Shown here piece by piece: positions 60,294 to 64,000 of a stretch of 64,000 bases of DNA. Made by a program: the position numbers and the translations under genes. The DNA is taken from contig CAZXFT010000014.1 in the NCBI GenBank assembly GCA_964640655.1, positions 18,605 through 82,604 of the forward strand, given 5' to 3'. Source of the stretch: BJGO01 sp964640655 (GTDB lineage Bacteria > Bacteroidota > Bacteroidia > Chitinophagales > UBA10324). Positions within the stretch are counted from its first letter, which is position 1. Each line of letters begins with the position of its first letter. The notes beneath the pieces are model-generated. The model saw nothing but the letters and a program-made list of their open reading frames with translations. It made no database searches and was not told the DNA's origin.

Positions 60294-60540
60294 CTAATCT
60301 TCAATCAACTTTCTGAGTAGGTTTTTTAAGTCGGAGTACGGTGCTTTATTATCCGTTTCACATGCTTGCTTGTTCAACATACGTTGCTTCACAACCTCTA
60401 TGCTTTGTGTTTTGCTCTCTTTAAGTATGCGAAGTTCTTGACTATTTCCTTAAAGTCAGCGAGGTCGCTGGTTTAGAAGCTACTATTTACATACTTCATA
60501 TAAGCTTCCGTGAATTCTGCCTGACTCTGATATACGCTAT
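60294..60540 (-). other. Degenerate coding remnant
   Basis: The 358-bp gap between tnaA and the POT transporter holds broken reading frames on the minus strand. One reads AEFTEAYMKYVNSSF, stopping at 60473. A shifted frame (60294-60449) reads IEVVKQRMLNKQACETDNKA and continues to LKNLLRKLIED, with no good start codon. The amino-acid composition looks protein-like, suggesting an eroded gene, but I recognise no family. Confidence 0.3.
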
Positions 60541-60561
60541 AAGAACGATTATTAATTCCAC

Positions 60562-60594
60562 AAAAAAACCGCTGCATATGCGGCGGTTTTTTTT
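60562..60594. terminator. Bidirectional intrinsic terminator between tnaA region and POT transporter
   Basis: The arms AAAAAAACCGC and GCGGTTTTTTTT enclose a 10-nt centre. A runs on one side and T runs on the other suit termination in both directions. It lies 19 bp after the transporter stop. Confidence 0.88.
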
Positions 60595-60613
60595 CAATAA
60601 TCTTATTCAAAGA

Positions 60614-62143
60614 TTAACGCACACCATGCATACGTTTACCCAACCAGCGGGTAAGACCAAACAACACCAATGCAGCGCCGCCACTTAACACAATAAATAC
60701 ACAGAAGAAGGTGAACAGATTGTTGATTTCAACACCCATAAACACCGGATTCTTTGCAGCTTCTACAACCTCTTCACCGGCTCCGGGTGGAATTAGTGCA
60801 CTGAGCGTACCTGCAAATTTGTTGGCTGCCGCATTTGCTAAGAACCAGGTTCCCATCAGCAATGAACTAAGCCGCGCCGGAGCAAGTTTTGATACCATAC
60901 TTAAACCTATCGGAGAAAGACATAACTCACCCATAGTATGCAAGAGGTATAGAATAACCAACCACCACAAACTGATTTTGGTGGCGGCATCAAGACCGTA
61001 TACACCAAACGCAATGACTATATAACCTAATGAAAGAAGTAGTAAACCAATAGCCATTTTCATAGGGCTTGAAGGCTCCATATTACGGGCACTAAGTCCG
61101 AGCCACATCGAAGAGAAGAGTGGTGCAAGTAAGATGATGGCTAATGGATTGATAGATTGAAAGTATGATGCTGGCATTTCCCAGCCAAAAATGTGACGGT
61201 CGGTTTGCGCATCAGCAAACAAAGTGAGTGAGGCACCGGCCTGTTCAAAGCAGGCCCAGAAGAAAATCACAAAGAAAGCAAGAATGAATATAACACTGAT
61301 TCGTTGCTTTTCTTCAAACACAAGTGATTTATCAGCAAAGATGATAAGTGGCATAATAATCATCGATGAATAAATCAAATAACCAATCACATCAGAATCA
61401 GAATTAAACAAACTCTTGAAATTGAGCAGCAAGAAAATCACACCAACTGAACCAAGAATCCAAATAAGATTCTTGATATCTAACTTTTTCACAGGCATAC
61501 CTACAGCTGTTCCATCAGGTGTAATCAGGTACTTGTTTTTTAACAACTCAAACGAGATAACACTAATAATCATTCCTATGCAGGCAGCAAGGAAACCATA
61601 TTTAAAGTCGAATATGCTGCCGGTATCGCCGAGTCCGCCGCACACCAGGGGTGAAAAAAATGCACCCAGATTTATACCCATATAAAAAATAGTAAACGCA
61701 CCATCAATTCTGCTGTCACCCTTGGGATATAGCTGACCAACCATGGTAGAAATATTTGGTTTGAAGAAACCATTACCTATGATCAGGAAAGTTAAGCCAC
61801 CCCACATCAGGCTCATTGCCGAAGCATTTTGTGTTCCTTCTGTAACCGAGCTGGCACTCAGGAACATCAGAAACTGGCCAATGGCCATTAATATACCGCC
61901 AACGAAAATACTTCTGCGGTTGCCCCAGAAACGATCTGCTATGTAACCACCCAGTAGTGGTGTGAGATATACCAGACCGGTGTAACTACCGTATAGGTTC
62001 GATGCTTCGGCGCTACCCATATACAGTGCTTTGGTAATAAACAAGATGAAGATGGCGCGCATACCGTAGTAACTAAAGCGCTCCCACATTTCTGTAAAGA
62101 ACAAAAGGTAAAGCCCCTTGGGGTGCGATGTTTGTTGACTCAT
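60614..62143 (-). CDS. POT/PTR2 family proton-dependent oligopeptide transporter
   Basis: A 509-residue MFS transporter from the ATG at 62143; the frame is open 15 codons further up but that stretch lacks membrane character. The PTR2 signature FTEMWERFSYYGMRA is in TM1, with further matches in GGYIADRFWGNRRSI, FKPNISTMVGQLYP and GELCLSPIGLSMVSKLAP. It has 14 predicted helices as in DtpT-like proteins. It imports di- and tripeptides with protons across the inner membrane. It is divergent from galE. Confidence 0.93.
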   Translation of the reverse strand: MSQQTSHPKGLYLLFFTEMWERFSYYGMRAIFILFITKALYMGSAEASNLYGSYTGLVYLTPLLGGYIADRFWGNRRSIFVGGILMAIGQFLMFLSASSVTEGTQNASAMSLMWGGLTFLIIGNGFFKPNISTMVGQLYPKGDSRIDGAFTIFYMGINLGAFFSPLVCGGLGDTGSIFDFKYGFLAACIGMIISVISFELLKNKYLITPDGTAVGMPVKKLDIKNLIWILGSVGVIFLLLNFKSLFNSDSDVIGYLIYSSMIIMPLIIFADKSLVFEEKQRISVIFILAFFVIFFWACFEQAGASLTLFADAQTDRHIFGWEMPASYFQSINPLAIILLAPLFSSMWLGLSARNMEPSSPMKMAIGLLLLSLGYIVIAFGVYGLDAATKISLWWLVILYLLHTMGELCLSPIGLSMVSKLAPARLSSLLMGTWFLANAAANKFAGTLSALIPPGAGEEVVEAAKNPVFMGVEINNLFTFFCVFIVLSGGAALVLFGLTRWLGKRMHGVR

Positions 62144-62268
62144 AAGATTTGGATTTGGTTTGTGTAGCATCAAACATAAAGGTTTCATTTCAAATTATTC
62201 AATTACCGGCACAACAACTGTTAACCTCTGCATCACATCCGCTTGTGCTTTACTTGTAATTTTGAGCC

Positions 62269-63288
62269 ATGCGTAAGAAGAAAATTCTGGTTACCGGCGG
62301 TATGGGTTATATAGGTTCGCATACTGTAGTAGACTTGGTAGAAAAAGGGTTTGATGTGGTTTGTGCAGATAATCTCTCACGGGGAGATATTAGGCTGCAC
62401 TCAGGAGCAGAGAAAATTCTGAAAAAGAAAATTCCATACTACATCATTGACCTGTGTAATGCATCCGCTGTTCAGAAAATGTTCAAGAAAGAAAAATCTT
62501 TCACCGGCATCATTCACTTTGCGGCCTATAAGTCGGTGAACGAATCAGTGTTGCACCCATTGATCTATTATCAAAACAATTTGACTTCGCTGATTAATCT
62601 TATCGATGCTGCCATACAATATAAAGTGCCCTATTTTATTTTCTCCAGTTCCTGTTCCGTATATGGTAACCTGGATAGTATGCCCGTTACCGAGAAAACT
62701 CCACTTGGCATAATAGCGTCGCCATATGCACAAACTAAAAGAATAGGAGAGGAGATGATAGAGGATATCAGCAAACAGTGCAAAACCAAATTTATTTCAC
62801 TTCGTTACTTTAATCCTGTGGGTGCGCACCCATCAGCTCTCATAGGTGAACTGCAAAAAGGCAGACCGGAAAACCTCGTTCCGGCCATCACACAGTTTGC
62901 TGCAGGTAAGATTCCCAATTTCTTTGTTCACGGCAGCGATTACCCCACCCGCGATGGCACATGCATTCGAGATTACATACACGTATGCGACATAGCCGAT
63001 GCGCATAGTAAGGCGCTGCAATATTTAATACGCAACAAAAAAGCGCCGCAGCATCAAATCATCAATCTCGGCAGCGGCACAGGCACCACGGTGCTGGAGG
63101 CTATCAAAGCTTTTGAGAAAATATCCAAACAAAAACTACACTACACCTTAGGCCCCCGTAGAGCCGGCGATGTAGTGCAGATATATGCCAACAACACCCT
63201 TGCGCAGAAGCTGTTGAAATGGAAACCGCAACATAATATCGACAGTATGATGCGCACAGCCTGGAGATGGCAGAAGAAAATATCATAA
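62269..63288 (+). CDS. galE: UDP-glucose 4-epimerase
   Basis: A 339-residue extended SDR enzyme. The NAD motif is TGGMGYIG (9-16). The catalytic Tyr153 and Lys157 lie in SPYAQTK, and the Ser triad member is in FSSSCSVYG. RYFNPVGAHPSALIGE and GTCIRDYIHVCDIADAH are typical of GalE. It interconverts UDP-glucose and UDP-galactose for glycan synthesis. Its promoter region contains TAATTTTG (62257-62264), a perfect -7 element, only 5 bp before the ATG; if used, the message would be nearly leaderless. Confidence 0.92.
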   Translation: MRKKKILVTGGMGYIGSHTVVDLVEKGFDVVCADNLSRGDIRLHSGAEKILKKKIPYYIIDLCNASAVQKMFKKEKSFTGIIHFAAYKSVNESVLHPLIYYQNNLTSLINLIDAAIQYKVPYFIFSSSCSVYGNLDSMPVTEKTPLGIIASPYAQTKRIGEEMIEDISKQCKTKFISLRYFNPVGAHPSALIGELQKGRPENLVPAITQFAAGKIPNFFVHGSDYPTRDGTCIRDYIHVCDIADAHSKALQYLIRNKKAPQHQIINLGSGTGTTVLEAIKAFEKISKQKLHYTLGPRRAGDVVQIYANNTLAQKLLKWKPQHNIDSMMRTAWRWQKKIS

Positions 63289-63487
63289 TAAAAATATCAT
63301 CACACTTATCCTTAATCTGAATCAGATATATAATGGCGCGTACCGTTGTGCCTTCAAGTTCTCTCCCCATAGTTGCCGCTACACTTCCCGTCCTTCACGC
63401 GGCATTAGCCGTAATGTCTGTCATTCTCAACGCAGTGAAGCATCTCAATAGTTAACGCGTTTGCTACATCATAAATACACCACACCA

Positions 63488-63687
63488 CCAACACATAAAC
63501 AACAAAGAACATCAAGGCCACGCCACTCCGAACAGCACTGGGCAGGCCGCCTAAGTGCCGGTTGCGCGCTGGCACCGTGCGGCTGAAGGATCACTTAGGC
63601 TTGAATTTTCTTTTGGAGCTTTTCTTTGTTTCAAGACAAAGAAAAGCGGATGTACAACTAAAGCAATACCGCAACTACTAAGCACAA
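63488..63687. repeat. Direct repeat unit 1 (200 bp) with two internal hairpins
   Basis: The unit opens CCAACACATAAAC. It contains the inverted repeat GCCTAAGTG (63549-63557) / CACTTAGGC (63592-63600). A second hairpin, CTTTTCTTTGT-TTCAAG-ACAAAGAAAAG, lies at 63619-63646 (11-bp stem, 6-nt loop). It is then followed by the same text again at 63688. The reading frames found inside such units look incidental. Confidence 0.85.
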
Positions 63688-63894
63688 CCAACACATAAAC
63701 ACACAAACAAAAAAGCCCATCAAGGCCACGCCATCCCCCAAGCACTGGGCAGGCCGCCTAAGTGCCGGGGTGTGCGTTGGCCTTGTGCGAGGGAGGATCA
63801 CTTAGGCTTGAATTTTCTTTTGGAGCTTTTCTTTGTTTCAAGACAAAGAAAAGCGGATGCACAACTAAAGCAACTCCGCAACTACTAAGTACAA
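63688..63894. repeat. Direct repeat unit 2 (207 bp)
   Basis: A diverged copy of unit 1. The first inverted repeat is at 63756-63764 / 63799-63807 and the long hairpin at 63826-63853, both sequence-identical to unit 1. The DNA between the two GCCTAAGTG arms differs most, while the 90 bp around the long hairpin is almost unchanged, as expected if the hairpin is the conserved element. Confidence 0.85.
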
Positions 63895-63946
63895 CCAACA
63901 CAAAAAAAAACACCCCATCACCGCCACGCCACTCCGAACAGCACTG
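63895..63946. repeat. Direct repeat unit 3, partial
   Basis: It starts CCAACAC and contains CCGCCACGCCACTCCGAACA followed by GCACTG, as at the start of unit 1. It then departs (TGTCCCTTCC) before the GCCTAAGTG arm. The rest of the window (63947-64000) shows nothing I can assign. The 200 bp between galE and unit 1 also hold no gene I can support. Confidence 0.7.
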
Positions 63947-64000
63947 TGTCCCTTCCTGAAATAGCCTGACACATTTTGAGAACAAACAACTCAAAATGAA

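Noticed and set aside
63488..63946. Possible CRISPR array
   Set aside because: The units are about 200 bp and nearly identical throughout, with no 25-40 bp repeats, unique spacers or cas genes.
63551..63994. Minus-strand frames containing VLKQRKAPKENSSLSDP in both repeat units
   Set aside because: They are by-products of the direct repeats and hairpins; the same peptide recurs because the DNA repeats, not because of coding conservation.

Overview
The window is a contiguous chromosomal stretch from a member of the Bacteroidota, most likely an environmental, Chitinophagales-like organism. The evidence is: many secreted proteins ending in type IX secretion (T9SS) C-terminal sorting domains, a PorP/SprF membrane protein next to a giant PKD/Ig-like protein with a gliding-type CHU_C tail, lipoproteins with Bacteroidota-style lipoboxes, promoter elements of the TTG-N17-19-TAnnTTTG type, few Shine-Dalgarno sequences, and clade II (Sec-dependent) nosZ. 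No phage, IS element, CRISPR array or rRNA operon was seen. tRNA-Val and tRNA-Ser genes lie near 15.3-15.6 kb.

Layout. 0-2.6 kb: an operon running leftward with two related lipoproteins and a Tat-exported DUF1501 protein cut by the window edge. 2.8-7.4 kb: SDR-type threonine dehydrogenase, then a tightly overlapping leftward run (C40 peptidase, NAD(P)HX repair enzyme, second C40 peptidase, RlmB). 7.7-15.2 kb: PorP/SprF plus a 2126-residue surface protein. 15.2-20.8 kb: tRNAs, an esterase, a leftward di-haem cytochrome / Rieske / porin operon, and a T9SS esterase. 20.8-23.7 kb: purB, a small Cys-rich DUF5522 protein, mtaB. 23.9-30.5 kb: secreted DUF4397, nuclease-like and M43 protease proteins and a GWxTD lipoprotein. 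30.5-43.6 kb: ABC exporter, several small envelope proteins, bioB-bioF, an MbnP/MbnH-like pair and a GNAT enzyme. 43.6-46.3 kb: cyanophycin synthetase. 46.5 kb: a frameshifted phnA/yjdM-like relic.

46.9-58.6 kb is the most interesting part, a denitrification-type island. It encodes a lipoprotein cytochrome c, nosZ, a membrane-protein/NosL fusion, nosD, nosF and nosY; a convergent norC-norB-like pair; a Crp/Fnr regulator; a second heme-copper-oxidase-like membrane protein; a fasciclin lipoprotein; and a RIC-type iron-sulfur repair protein. Three of its promoters carry the same perfect palindrome, TATGA-N6-TCATA, about 30 bp upstream of a Bacteroidota -7 box. That is the spacing expected of a class II Crp/Fnr activator site. 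The middle copy sits almost symmetrically between the divergent norC and crp genes. The NorB homologue lacks the TM6 His/Glu iron ligands of canonical NorB, whereas the 404-residue protein beside it has a TM6-like His-x3-Asn-Gly motif but lacks the HisHis pair.

58.8-64 kb: tryptophanase, a degenerate coding remnant, a POT peptide transporter, galE, and a terminal array of about 200-bp direct repeats with strong internal hairpins.
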